Assembly (NCBI GenBank): GCA_039199225.1
Contig: JBCCSZ010000189.1
Coordinates: forward strand, 1 to 15,409
DNA from: JBCCSZ01 sp039199225
Lineage (GTDB): Bacteria > Bacteroidota > Bacteroidia > Chitinophagales > Saprospiraceae
Reading direction: 5' to 3'
DNA length: 15,409 nucleotides
The notes beneath the pieces are model-generated. The model was not told where the DNA came from and searched no databases. It was given only the letters and a program-made list of their open reading frames with translations. The position numbers and the translations under genes are program-made. Below, piece after piece: positions 1 through 7,987 of this stretch. How positions within the stretch are numbered: the stretch's first letter is position 1; each line of letters starts with the position of its first letter.

Positions 1-1
1 A

Positions 2-1192
2 CAAATAATCTCCACTTTTGTATTTTTATTGCTGTCTCCTGCATTCATCTTTGCACAAAAAAAGAGTAACCTTTATCAGGAATTCGATCTTGAGGTCAAA
101 GCCGATTATCGCTTTTTCTTTAAAGATGGCTTATACGAAGGCCAACACCTGCACTATCCCAGCTTGGCCATCGAACCGGAGTATTTTCTCGAGTGGGCCG
201 ATGGTCAACAGCGCATTCACTTTGCGGGCTTTGCACGTCTGGACCGCGACGAGCAGCGAACGCATTGGGACATTCGGGAGCTGTATTGGCAATGGGTCAA
301 GAATGAATGGGAGCTCAGCCTGGGCGCAAAAAAGATTTTCTGGGGGGTGACGGAATCGGTTCATTTAGTAGACATCATCAACCAGACTGATTTTGTAGAA
401 AGCTTTGATGGAGAGCAAAAGCTGGGACAGCCGATGGCACATTTGAGCTATTCTGGCAAATACGGCACCTTTGATTTTTTTGCTATGCCCTACTTCCGAA
501 AGCGGGTTTTCCCCGGTTGGGAAGGGCGCCTTCGGACACCTTTCTTGATCAATGAAGATGCCATTGGTTTTGAGGCCGAGGCAGAAGAGTGGCATCCCGA
601 CTTGGCTTTTCGCTGGTCCAATTCGGTCAGCATTTTCGATATGGGGCTGTCTTACTTTTATGGCAACGGACGGGAGCCTGTTTTTCAAGCCGATCCGGAA
701 AGTGGCAACTTCGACATCTTTTATCCGCTCAATCACCAAATCGGAGTAGACCTACAGGCTATTACAGGTGCCTGGTTGTGGAAGCTGGAATCTATTTATC
801 GCCACAATAGTGTACAAAATATGTTTGCACTCGCCTCCGGTGTCGAGTATACTTTTTCCAATATCAAAGACAGTGGCATAGATATAGGGTTGATTGGCGA
901 GTATCTTTTTGACAACAGGGATGAGCTGGCTCTCAGCGGCTTGGACAACGATCTCTTTGTGGGCAGTCGACTAGCTTTCAATGATGTGCAGAGTACAGAA
1001 TTTTTGATCGGTGGCATTTTCGATTTGAATAGAAGCAGTAAGCTGTTCAGCGTCGAGGCCAGTCGTCGCTTCGGAGAAAGCTGGAAGCTGGAAATCGAAA
1101 CCCGCTTATTTTCCAATATCGATCAAGAGGAGTTTTTGTACTTTTTGCGCGACGATGGTTTTATACAGGCCCGGCTGTCAAAGTTTTTCTGA
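2..1192 (+). CDS. Outer-membrane beta-barrel-like protein (5' end outside window)
   Basis: The reading frame is open from base 2, so the true start lies upstream of the window. A TTG at 29 is in frame, but it falls inside the hydrophobic core of a signal peptide whose visible part is FVFLLLSPAFIFA followed by Q, so it is not the start. The visible 396 residues are rich in alternating aromatic/polar segments, with many Trp, Tyr and Phe, and the protein ends in Lys-Phe-Phe. A terminal aromatic residue is typical of barrels inserted by the BAM machinery. A segment around WGVTESVHLVDIINQTD recalls porin-like DUF1302/alginate-export-type barrels, but I cannot assign a family firmly. No TonB plug or TonB box is visible in the part present. 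The likely role is an outer-membrane channel or structural barrel with unknown substrate. It stands 191 bp upstream of the next gene and shows no clear terminator. Confidence 0.7.
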   Translation, partial: QIISTFVFLLLSPAFIFAQKKSNLYQEFDLEVKADYRFFFKDGLYEGQHLHYPSLAIEPEYFLEWADGQQRIHFAGFARLDRDEQRTHWDIRELYWQWVKNEWELSLGAKKIFWGVTESVHLVDIINQTDFVESFDGEQKLGQPMAHLSYSGKYGTFDFFAMPYFRKRVFPGWEGRLRTPFLINEDAIGFEAEAEEWHPDLAFRWSNSVSIFDMGLSYFYGNGREPVFQADPESGNFDIFYPLNHQIGVDLQAITGAWLWKLESIYRHNSVQNMFALASGVEYTFSNIKDSGIDIGLIGEYLFDNRDELALSGLDNDLFVGSRLAFNDVQSTEFLIGGIFDLNRSSKLFSVEASRRFGESWKLEIETRLFSNIDQEEFLYFLRDDGFIQARLSKFF

Positions 1193-1383
1193 AATTTCGA
1201 AAATGGAGCTGTAACCATCCTCCAACTCCTTTCGTCTTGATTTTGTAAAGGACAATCCTTCTTCGAGTATTTGGACTAAGTGGCCTCACCCATTTCACCA
1301 AATCTTTGGATGCCTTCACCTTTGGTATGAGTATGATGCATCATTCTAAGCCATCATTTTCTTAAACTCAAAATCCAGATGAT

Positions 1384-2226
1384 ATGAAAAAGTTGTTACC
1401 TTTTTTGGTGTGGTTCAGTATGTGTACATTACTCCAAGCTCAAGATAATATTGTCAGTAATTATTTTAGCCAATACGAAAAAGACCCTGCCTTTGAATCG
1501 ACCGATGTGACCCAAAAAACTTTCGCGCTATTGGAAGAAGTAGAGGCGCAAAGCGAGGAGGAGAAAGGCTTCCTGAAAGCACTTGGCAAGTTGGACGGCA
1601 TCAAAGTTTTGCACAAAGAAAAGACCAAGGATGCCGAATGGCTGTACCAAGAGGTGGCCGATAAAATTCGCAAGGATGGCCGCTACGAAGACCTGATCGT
1701 GGTACAAGATGAATCCGACCGGATAATGATCGTTCTCCGTGAAGAGGAAAAAGAAATTCGCGAACTGGTGTTGGTTATTGGCGAAAAGGAGGAATCTTTC
1801 CTGCTTATTACCATATTTGGCGAGATTGATTTGGAGAACATCACTAACCTGGCAGGCGTCATGCAAAGCAATGGTGCCAAATGGTCCAGGGTTTTCCAAA
1901 ACATCGACTCCGATGAATTGGTTTTCGGCCCTGCTGGCGAAGGTCGCCCGATTTGGCCAAGTGATGACAAAGCTCCAGAGGCAGATTTTAATATAGAGGT
2001 ATTTCCCAACCCTGCAGAAAAATACGTCCGCTTAATCCCGACCGATGCTGCAGAGGCCGTCTACGACTTAGAGTTTTTCTCCCTACTCGGCGAATCTGTC
2101 AAACAAGTTGGTAAGGTCAGTTTACCCTACAGATTGGAAGTAGAAGATTTACCCTCTGGCGCTTATTTCCTCCGTCTGACCAACACAGCAGGTCAATTCC
2201 GTAACTACCGAATCGTCAAACCCTAA
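1384..2226 (+). CDS. DUF4252 domain protein with C-terminal T9SS sorting domain
   Basis: The protein has 280 residues. Residues 1-19 form a signal peptide (MKKLLPFLVWFSMCTLLQA, then Q). Residues about 21-165 resemble DUF4252, a Bacteroidota-specific domain of unknown function. The features are an early Lys/Glu-rich amphipathic stretch, a central DLIVVQDESDRIMIVLREE segment, then strands ending in LLITIFGEIDLENITNLAG. Residues about 202-280 look like a type A T9SS sorting domain, with the FPNP motif (207-210), a GAYFLRL strand (259-265) and a basic end (YRIVKP). This predicts export across the outer membrane and possible anchoring. From memory, DUF4252 proteins are usually about 170-180 residues without a sorting tail, so the fusion is unusual. 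The ATG at 1384 is chosen because it begins the signal peptide directly. No -7 box matching the Bacteroidota consensus is convincing upstream. A hairpin follows the stop. Confidence 0.82.
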   Translation: MKKLLPFLVWFSMCTLLQAQDNIVSNYFSQYEKDPAFESTDVTQKTFALLEEVEAQSEEEKGFLKALGKLDGIKVLHKEKTKDAEWLYQEVADKIRKDGRYEDLIVVQDESDRIMIVLREEEKEIRELVLVIGEKEESFLLITIFGEIDLENITNLAGVMQSNGAKWSRVFQNIDSDELVFGPAGEGRPIWPSDDKAPEADFNIEVFPNPAEKYVRLIPTDAAEAVYDLEFFSLLGESVKQVGKVSLPYRLEVEDLPSGAYFLRLTNTAGQFRNYRIVKP

Positions 2227-2244
2227 AGTCTCCTCACCCCAATC

Positions 2245-2300
2245 GTAAATAGGAGTTGCCCCATCCCCATGGATTAAACACAACTCCTATTTACCTCTTT
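2245..2300 (+). terminator. Hairpin downstream of the DUF4252 gene
   Basis: There is a perfect 14-bp inverted repeat: left arm GTAAATAGGAGTTG at 2245-2258, right arm at 2281-2294, with a 22-nt loop. It begins 18 bases after the DUF4252 stop codon and is followed by a short pyrimidine stretch (CTCTTTTA). The stem is strong but the U-tract is interrupted, so it could be an intrinsic terminator or a 3' mRNA-stabilising hairpin. Confidence 0.65.
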
Positions 2301-2395
2301 TATCCAATCGCCCCTCCCGTGCAAACAATCCGCCATTGCACCACCCCAACCTACCCCATAAAAGAACCAAATCTGTCAAAAAGTACTTATCTTCC

Positions 2396-2517
2396 CACCA
2401 AATCACCGATCACTAAACCACCAAATCACCGATCACTAAACCACCAAATCACCGATCACTAAACCACCAAATCACCGATCACTAAACCACAAAATCACCG
2501 ATCACTAAACCACAAAA
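2396..2517. repeat. 23-bp tandem repeat, about 5 copies, touching the cupin start codon
   Basis: The core AATCACCGATCACTAAACCA recurs at 2401, 2424, 2447, 2470 and 2493, a strict 23-bp period. The first copies are identical and the last two differ by one base (CCACC becomes CCACA). The array runs to the base before the ATG at 2518, so the last copy serves as the cupin leader. 23 is not divisible by three, so a translation through the array changes frame from copy to copy. The apparent reading frame ending NHRSLNHQITDH is therefore not a credible protein. A 13-nt core (CACCAAATCACCG, 2396-2408) recurs inverted at 15108-15120. Confidence 0.95.
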
Positions 2518-2841
2518 ATGCCCTTCATAAACATCAATCAAACAAAAGCCCAGGAAATCTGGCCCGGTATGAAAGCCCGCTTACACCATTCTGACGACCA
2601 TACGTTTGGCGTCATCGAAATCGCAGAGGGCGCTGTTTTACCAGAGCACCACCATCCACACGTTCAATACACCTACATGCTCGAAGGACAAATGGAGTTT
2701 ACCATCGGAGGCGAAACCGCCGTCTTGGAAGCTGGCATGCTGGCCCACATTCCTTCCGATGTACCACATTCCGCTACCGCATTGACACGGGTCGTAGTGA
2801 TGGATACTTTTCATCCAGTCCGGGAAGATTTGAAAGAATAA
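2518..2841 (+). CDS. Small single-domain cupin
   Basis: This 107-residue protein has the size and motifs of a cupin_2 beta-barrel. Cupin motif 1 is at 38-57: G38, then HHHPH (44-48), Q50 in place of the common Glu, and G57. Motif 2 is at 73-84: G73, P79 and H84. H44, H46, Q50 and H84 are the likely metal ligands. Proteins of this size are found as sugar or small-molecule isomerases, dioxygenase-like enzymes or ligand sensors, and the substrate cannot be told from sequence. There is no signal peptide, so it is cytoplasmic. The ATG at 2518 is preceded by ACCACAAAA, an A-rich leader without a Shine-Dalgarno sequence, as is common in Bacteroidota. It stands alone, with repeats on its 5' side and 360 bp of non-coding DNA on its 3' side. 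Confidence 0.88.
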   Translation: MPFININQTKAQEIWPGMKARLHHSDDHTFGVIEIAEGAVLPEHHHPHVQYTYMLEGQMEFTIGGETAVLEAGMLAHIPSDVPHSATALTRVVVMDTFHPVREDLKE

Positions 2842-3201
2842 GTAGCCTGATTTTACAACTTATCTTCGGGTAGGAACCCATCGACTTTCTTGCTGACACC
2901 GAGAACGGGAGCGAATAGTTTTCTTATTCCTCAAAATACCCTTATATTGTTAGGTGGTTGAGAAATTGTCCGTATAACAAGCCATCAAAAGCTTTTTACA
3001 CCGATTTTCAGCCCATCATTTTATACCTGTCTATGCTGGAAAAAGCCTCTTTCGGTGCTACTGAAAACTAAAACAAGCTCCGACTTTTTCCTTCCTTTCA
3101 AAAATTGCTTTTGATAAATCCTACTTCTGTGATTTATCCACCCTTGCTGTATGCGTACGCAAGGCCAACGTTTTATTCTTTCACTTAACAAAATTTTAAA
3201 C
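2842..3201. other. Non-coding interval before the M43 protease gene
   Basis: There are 360 bases with no supported gene. No TAnnTTTG box with proper upstream spacing was found; near misses are TAGTTTTC near 2917 and TGCTTTTG near 3107. A hairpin at 3142-3164 is listed separately. An antisense reading frame across 3021-3380 has no recognisable protein character. Confidence 0.6.
3142..3164 (+). promoter_or_regulatory. Bulged hairpin in the leader of the M43 gene
   Basis: The arms CCTTGC (3142-3147) and GCAAGG (3159-3164) enclose an inner GTA/TAC pair and a TGCG tetraloop, with one bulged T. It lies 37 bases before the start codon. No long U-tract follows, so a terminator is unlikely. It could be an mRNA leader structure or a protein-binding palindrome, or chance. 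Confidence 0.3.
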
Positions 3202-5292
3202 ATGAAGCAGACATGCACACTAGTCCTATTGCTGAGCCTTTGGGTCCTGCAGTCTTTTGCACAAACCTGCCCGCTGGGTAGCATCAATTCCACCAATGCC
3301 TTTTTTCTCAGTGGCAGCCCTACGCAATGCTCCGACCCCTTGACCAATTTGTCAAACATTACCATCAATCTTCGATTCATCCTCGTTCACGACATCGACT
3401 TCGGCGGACCGACAGAACAGGACGTACAGCCCGGCCTTCAAGTAGCCCAGAACCACTTTGCCAGTAGCAACATTACCTTCAACGATTGCTACGACATCAT
3501 TTACCGCGACATCAATATTCAGACTTTCTACGATATGTTTGAATTTGGCCCCGAGGATGTCCCTGGTTTTATCAACGTCTACGTATTCAGCGGCTTTCCA
3601 GAAGCCTGGCCGGGGCTGGGCTGCTTTGATGCGCCAAGGATTGCCATCTACGACTTTGCAATGGAACGCTGGTTCTCTCACGAATTGGGCCATGTGTTTC
3701 AACTGTATCATACACACGAAAACATCGGAGGCAACTTCGAGGAGCGGGTTACCCGAGGGGAGGTCTCCAACTGTTCCTGCAATTGCTTTCAGACGGGTGA
3801 TCTTGTATGCGATACCCCTCCGGACAATCAAAACTATGGCAACAGCGGTAATTGTACTTGGGTGAACAGCGATGGAGATACCGACAATTGTGGCGTAGTC
3901 TACACCGATCCAGACGACGTTCTTGTCGAAAACATTATGAGTTACCACGCCTGTCAGACTAAAAAATTCGAGCCGGGCCAGATACATCGCATGCGCTTTG
4001 CGATCAACCTTCTGCCACACCTCAACCAATTGCTCGGCAACGGCACCCAGTGTCCATCGGATTATTGGATGGCAGATGACAACAGCGACAATGGCGATGA
4101 ACCCAATGATGTGGATCATTTTTGGAAAAGCCCGGCCATTTACTCGACCGATGGGTGGACTGGTGGCAATGGCGTGCTCAATATCATGCACAACTCCGGC
4201 CAGTCTGTCGACATTTCCGTAGATGTCAAGAACAGGGGCGGCCTCATCAATGAGACGGGCGTCATTAAGTTGTATTGGGCTCAGGCTTCTGCTGGCTTGG
4301 GGTGGGAATCTCCCTTCGATGGTGAAATTCTACCGGCTTGTAGCGAGCCATTGGGTGGACACATTGCAACGCAAACGCTGGTCAACATCGCTCCGGGTGG
4401 CACCCATACCTATACCTTTTCTTGGAACCCACCAGACCCGGATAATTACATCAATTGCTTCGGCGACGGTTGGGAACACCGCCACTTTTGCATATTGGCC
4501 CGGATAGAAACCACCGATGATGCTCCCTTTGGTATGACCTATTTTGAAACAGATGACTTGGGCGACAATGTCCGAAACAACAACAACATCGTCTTGCGAA
4601 ACATTACGGTGTATGGCGATGGCATCCCTGGTGGTTTGGTGGGCGAAGACCCCAACGATCAGACCTATGTGCTAGAGGACTGTTTCCTATTTGGCAACTA
4701 CACCCGAAGAGCGATGGAAGATACAGAGCTGATGATCGAATTTCCAACCAGAGCCGATCAGGAATTGCTCAATTATACAGACATCAGCTTGAATCAAGGT
4801 CGTCAGACGTTTAACTTGGTTCGGAATGAACAACGCATCAGCAGTCGCCGGATGGCTCCTGGCCAAGTAGAAAGTTTTTGCATCAGCGTTCGTCGCAACC
4901 GCTTGCAACCACCGGCCGGTCGCGTTTTTGAGATGAACATCATTCAAACCGACAGAGGTAAAATCGTCGGTGGAGAAAACTTCATCATCAGCCTGGACAG
5001 ACGAAGAACTTTTGGTCGATCCAGCGATCCAGAAAGCAGCCCCCTCTCGGAAGCCCTTTCACCAAGCATCAGCCCAAACCCTTTCAACGACTTAATAAAC
5101 ATTGACTTACCAAGCGATGACATACAAACGCTTATCTACAGCAGTACTGGGCAATTGCTCTACGACCAAGTTTTATCGCATGGTCAGCACAGCATCGATT
5201 TGAAAGAAGTAGAAAATGGCATTTACTTTGTCAAAATGCTCGACCAAAATGGTACGACACTGAAAATGGAAAAGCTTGTTAAAATTAAATAA
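3202..5292 (+). CDS. Secreted M43 (pappalysin/cytophagalysin-like) metalloprotease with T9SS tail
   Basis: The protein has 696 residues from the ATG at 3202, which opens a clear signal peptide (MKQTCTLVLLLSLWVLQSFA, then Q). An in-frame ATG at 3151 would add 17 residues ahead of it and is rejected. The zinc site is HELGHVFQLYH (160-170) with catalytic E161 and ligands H160, H164 and H170. The Gly of the metzincin HExxHxxGxxH consensus is Gln here (Q167). A Cys-containing region with CDTPPDNQNYG follows, then the Met-turn NIMSYHAC with Met at about 246 and the FEPGQIHRMR segment typical of M43 enzymes. Residues about 290-500 hold Ig/CARDB-like beta sequence (NVRNNNNIV). The last 75 residues are a T9SS sorting domain with SPNPF, GIYFVKM and a Lys-rich end (KLVKIK). 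The likely role is an extracellular or surface protease. It is monocistronic and followed by a strong terminator. Confidence 0.88.
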   Translation: MKQTCTLVLLLSLWVLQSFAQTCPLGSINSTNAFFLSGSPTQCSDPLTNLSNITINLRFILVHDIDFGGPTEQDVQPGLQVAQNHFASSNITFNDCYDIIYRDINIQTFYDMFEFGPEDVPGFINVYVFSGFPEAWPGLGCFDAPRIAIYDFAMERWFSHELGHVFQLYHTHENIGGNFEERVTRGEVSNCSCNCFQTGDLVCDTPPDNQNYGNSGNCTWVNSDGDTDNCGVVYTDPDDVLVENIMSYHACQTKKFEPGQIHRMRFAINLLPHLNQLLGNGTQCPSDYWMADDNSDNGDEPNDVDHFWKSPAIYSTDGWTGGNGVLNIMHNSGQSVDISVDVKNRGGLINETGVIKLYWAQASAGLGWESPFDGEILPACSEPLGGHIATQTLVNIAPGGTHTYTFSWNPPDPDNYINCFGDGWEHRHFCILARIETTDDAPFGMTYFETDDLGDNVRNNNNIVLRNITVYGDGIPGGLVGEDPNDQTYVLEDCFLFGNYTRRAMEDTELMIEFPTRADQELLNYTDISLNQGRQTFNLVRNEQRISSRRMAPGQVESFCISVRRNRLQPPAGRVFEMNIIQTDRGKIVGGENFIISLDRRRTFGRSSDPESSPLSEALSPSISPNPFNDLINIDLPSDDIQTLIYSSTGQLLYDQVLSHGQHSIDLKEVENGIYFVKMLDQNGTTLKMEKLVKIK

Positions 5293-5340
5293 GGCTGATT
5301 GAGTTATGCGACTCAAACCATAAAGAGAATCGTTCACACG

Positions 5341-5381
5341 GCTGTCAGGTAGGATGTAGATCGTACCTGACAGCTTTTTTT
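5341..5381 (+). terminator. Intrinsic terminator of the M43 protease gene
   Basis: A perfect 11-bp stem GCTGTCAGGTA / TACCTGACAGC (5341-5351 and 5364-5374) with a 12-nt loop is followed by seven T (5375-5381). A smaller perfect inverted repeat, TTGAGT / ACTCAA (5299-5316), lies between it and the stop codon. Confidence 0.93.
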
Positions 5382-5478
5382 ACAAAGCAGAAAGAACTCC
5401 TGACAACTAAAAATCATGTCTAAAACTACCATCTAAGCAGTATTTTCCATATTATTCGTTTCTCTAAATCACCGACTT

Positions 5479-5805
5479 ATGGGAACCATCCTTACCATTC
5501 TCGTCAATGCAGCCGCCTTTTTTATTGCAGCTCAATTGTTATCAGGCGTTCGCCTGGGTAGCTTCGTACAAGCCATCATCGTCGCAGTTTTCGTGGGTCT
5601 TTTGAACGCCACCCTTGGAGTTTTCTTGAAGATCGTTACTTTGGGGCTCTTTTCGGTGGGCATTTTCACCCTTTTGCTGGACGCCATCCTCATCCGAATA
5701 GCAGACTACCTCCTTAAGGATTTCGAAGTGCGCAACTTCTGGTGGGCCATTCTCCTGGCAGCCATTGTAGCCATCATCGATGGTGTTATTTCCTCGATCT
5801 TGTAA
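5479..5805 (+). CDS. YvlD / phage holin family 4-type four-helix membrane protein
   Basis: This 108-residue, very hydrophobic protein has about four membrane segments (roughly 4-22, 30-52, 54-74, 86-107). The internal GLLNATLGVFLKIVTLGLFSVG stretch and the C-terminal FWWAILLAAIVAIIDGVIS are typical of the family named Phage_holin_4_2 (PF04020), which includes Bacillus YvlD. Despite the name, most chromosomal members are not phage proteins and their function is unknown; envelope-stress association is known for YvlD-like genes. No lysin or other phage gene is nearby. It stands alone, convergent with the minus-strand operon that ends at 5977. No clear promoter was found in the 97 bases between the upstream terminator and the ATG. 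Confidence 0.87.
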   Translation: MGTILTILVNAAAFFIAAQLLSGVRLGSFVQAIIVAVFVGLLNATLGVFLKIVTLGLFSVGIFTLLLDAILIRIADYLLKDFEVRNFWWAILLAAIVAIIDGVISSIL

Positions 5806-5976
5806 AGTGTTTCGCCTAGCTGAAAATACTTTTGTTTTATTAGATCACCACTCATTTTCTGCATTCAATAGGGGTTGATTGGCAGCTATCGTCTTATGCT
5901 GTACACATTTTTAGAAGTAGTACTTTGACAGTCAACAATCTTCCAACTTAATAAGAATCCATCTTTCTGGGCATAG

Positions 5977-6663
5977 CTACTTAGTTTTCTGTTCTTCATC
6001 TTCTCCCCAATTGAAATCCTCAAAACACTGCATACCAACAGCTCCACCCATATATTCGAGCACTACTTGGTCTTTGTAATATTTGAATAAGCAGCCATCG
6101 TCAAATTGCTCCTTAATCTCCGCTGTCGAATGGTTTTCGAAGAGTTTGTAATGGTATTTCCCCATAGCGCTTCTTTGAAAGCCAATGGTGTATACATCTC
6201 CCAATTTTTCTGCTGAAATACAATTGGCTCTGTCTAATTTAGCCTTCAGCTCCCTAAACTCAGCTGCTTGCCAATCCAATTTTTCAGTTACCTCTTTCAG
6301 AGAATAGGCCATTTCGCCATATTCCAAATCGACCATCTCTGGCTTCTCCTCGTAATGGTAAGGATCAATATCCCATTGCTGAAACCAGACTTTATTTTCA
6401 GTTGAGTCAGATACTTTCCACACCCTCATGTCGATACTGCTCCGGGAGTTGAATTCTACAAATACGCCAAGCCCTTCAGGCGTGATGGCCTTGATGTAGT
6501 TTTTAACGGCGATTATTTCATCGGTCTTGGCCTCGTAGTTTTCAATCAAATCTTTGGTGTCATAGTTCTTCCCAAAAAGGATGCGTAATCCCAATAGCAG
6601 TATCAAGCTGCCGATTAAAACAACAGACACTAGGGTTCCCAGGATTCTTAAGAAGAGCCTCAT
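5977..6663 (-). CDS. Unknown protein with one N-terminal membrane helix
   Basis: I do not recognise this 228-residue protein. Residues 1-31 contain a single strongly hydrophobic segment (TLVSVVLIGSLILLLGLRI) after two Arg, which fits a membrane anchor with the rest outside the cytoplasm. The remainder is soluble, rich in Glu, Lys and aromatic residues, with a probable amphipathic helix around SLKEVTEKLDWQAAEFRELKAKL and cysteines at the centre and near the C-terminus that could form disulfides. It ends in an acidic tail. It starts only 9 bases after the tspO stop codon, so it is almost certainly translated from the same transcript as tspO and is the last gene of a four-gene minus-strand run. 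It is functionally unassigned; it could be an accessory or sensor subunit for TspO, but that is inference from position only. Confidence 0.8.
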   Translation of the reverse strand: MRLFLRILGTLVSVVLIGSLILLLGLRILFGKNYDTKDLIENYEAKTDEIIAVKNYIKAITPEGLGVFVEFNSRSSIDMRVWKVSDSTENKVWFQQWDIDPYHYEEKPEMVDLEYGEMAYSLKEVTEKLDWQAAEFRELKAKLDRANCISAEKLGDVYTIGFQRSAMGKYHYKLFENHSTAEIKEQFDDGCLFKYYKDQVVLEYMGGAVGMQCFEDFNWGEDEEQKTK

Positions 6664-6672
6664 GCCAGACCA

Positions 6673-7155
6673 TCAATTCATCAAATAAACATAGGCATTC
6701 AAAGAGGTGGCGATTACAAGCCAAATCAGATAAGGCAGCACCAAGGCAGATTTCAACTTTAAAGTTTTCCAATATCTGTTGGTGAAAAACCCGATCAAAA
6801 AGGTCAAAAGGACAATGACGAATAAGCCCAATAAGACATTGCGGAAGTAGAAAAATACTGGATTCCAACCTACGTTCAATAGAAATTGTAAGCCAAAAAT
6901 GCCGAGCAAAAAGTTGCGATTCTCCACCCTGTACCAGAGCAAGGCCATGTAAACGGAAAAGCAAATCATAATGGTGGTCCAAGCAACGCCAAAAAACCAG
7001 CCTGGAGGTGTCCAGGGGGCTCTGTTCATATTTAAATACCAGTCGCTGGTGGCACCATTCCCTGTAAACAATCCACCTATGGCCAACCCTCCGAAGTTGA
7101 TGATCAGGAATACGACAATGGTCAGGATCAGCTTTTTTGTGTTTGAAGCTTGCAT
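6673..7155 (-). CDS. tspO: TspO/MBR family membrane protein
   Basis: The protein has 160 residues with five predicted membrane segments, the normal TspO length. Family hallmarks are the loop-1 motif around WYLNMNRAPWTPPGW (39-53) leading into FFGVAWT, the second conserved motif LQFLLNVGWNPVFF (89-102), and the last helix PYLIWLVIATSLNAY (141-155). TspO proteins bind tetrapyrroles and cholesterol-like ligands and are linked to porphyrin handling and oxidative or light stress in bacteria. The gene is 31 bp downstream of the DUF4130 gene and 9 bp upstream of the unknown membrane protein, all on the minus strand. No separate promoter is visible in the 31-bp gap, so it is probably cotranscribed with the DNA-repair pair. 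Cotranscription suggests, but does not prove, a shared stress response. Confidence 0.95.
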   Translation of the reverse strand: MQASNTKKLILTIVVFLIINFGGLAIGGLFTGNGATSDWYLNMNRAPWTPPGWFFGVAWTTIMICFSVYMALLWYRVENRNFLLGIFGLQFLLNVGWNPVFFYFRNVLLGLFVIVLLTFLIGFFTNRYWKTLKLKSALVLPYLIWLVIATSLNAYVYLMN

Positions 7156-7186
7156 TTTAGAGAGGTTCTACTGTTTTGAAGAGTGT

Positions 7187-7954
7187 TTAAAACTGCGCAC
7201 GCTTCTCGGAGAGGTATTTCCAATAACGCCGAGGGACGTGTTGCAGATGCAATTTAACATTTCGACGCTCAGGAATATTAACACTATCAAAATAACTTTT
7301 CCAAAGAATTTGATAATCTGGCTCTGCTTCATCCAACAGCTGGTTGTTCAACTGCCGAAACTTCAATCTAAAATCGTCTTCAAAAGTAATATACTCCGTT
7401 TTGTGTTCATCGTAATAGATGCCGTACCGTCGCTGGCTGTCGTAGATCAACCACTTCTGCGCCGGATAACGTTTTTCAAAATGGTCGGGCAAAAGGGGCA
7501 GCACATTGAAGTCGGGTTCAATCACCGCATAGTAAATATCATCTCTTGTGCGTTGGAAGCGTATAAAGGCATGCATTCGATGGACCTCCCGACCAATCTT
7601 CTTTTTCGTTTGATGTAGCTTCAGTACCGTATCATCCCCGTAATTATCTGTAACATCAATGGGACTGGCCATGGCTTTTTTCACAAAATCAAAGATCAAC
7701 ATGGAAATGTCTGGCAATTCAGACAGGAAACATTCCGATAAAAGCGTCACTGTTCTGGCGGAACAACGCTTTCGGATACCTACCACAACCCTTTTCGCCC
7801 AGCTTTCATTGGTCGCCACATAGGTTGGCTGCTCAAAGAAGTTGTTTTGCCACTCTTCCTCCGGCAGTATGCGCTCTACGTTCAACTTCAAGCGGTAAGA
7901 CTCAAAGATGGCCGATAGTAAGCCTTCGTAAGAACCATCGTAGGTTAAAGTCAT
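7187..7954 (-). CDS. DUF4130 / TIGR03915-type putative DNA-metabolism protein
   Basis: This 255-residue protein matches the family described as a probable DNA-metabolism protein partnered with a radical SAM protein. The N-terminus (LTYDGSYEGLLSAIFESY) is the characteristic opening. The C-terminal half is DUF4130-like, with HRMHAFIRF, a YYAVIEPDFNVLPLLPDHF segment, RYPAQKWLIYD and a terminal RRYWKYLSEKRAQF. In many bacteria this module is fused to a uracil-DNA-glycosylase-like (UdgX-type) domain. Here the protein stops after DUF4130, with no glycosylase motif. No signal peptide or membrane segment is present, so it is cytoplasmic. It begins 33 bp after the radical SAM gene stop, giving the canonical pair order. 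Its biochemical activity is not known to me; a role in processing damaged or modified DNA is inferred from its partners. Confidence 0.92.
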   Translation of the reverse strand: MTLTYDGSYEGLLSAIFESYRLKLNVERILPEEEWQNNFFEQPTYVATNESWAKRVVVGIRKRCSARTVTLLSECFLSELPDISMLIFDFVKKAMASPIDVTDNYGDDTVLKLHQTKKKIGREVHRMHAFIRFQRTRDDIYYAVIEPDFNVLPLLPDHFEKRYPAQKWLIYDSQRRYGIYYDEHKTEYITFEDDFRLKFRQLNNQLLDEAEPDYQILWKSYFDSVNIPERRNVKLHLQHVPRRYWKYLSEKRAQF

Positions 7955-7987
7955 AATCTATGGTCTTGACATGGGCAGTAGGCCGCA

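Noticed and set aside
2256..2462. A 68-codon frame running into the tandem repeat
   Set aside because: Its sequence is Pro/His/Thr-rich repeat translation, the unit is 23 bp so the frame is not kept, and it begins inside the terminator hairpin.
2396..2517. Possible CRISPR array
   Set aside because: The copies are directly adjacent with no unique spacers, and no cas gene is present.
3151..3201. Earlier in-frame start for the M43 protease
   Set aside because: It would put 17 polar residues ahead of a clear signal peptide that starts at 3202, and its ATG lies within a hairpin.
3352..4191. A 279-codon minus-strand frame opposite the M43 gene
   Set aside because: It lies wholly within the protease's catalytic region on the other strand and shows no family features.
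5466..5478. AAATCACCGA just before the YvlD-like start codon as a stray copy of the repeat
   Set aside because: Only 10 bases match and nothing around it repeats, so chance is a sufficient explanation.
5479..5805. Holin of a prophage
   Set aside because: The family is named after holins but is widespread in chromosomes; no endolysin, integrase, capsid or tail gene is present.
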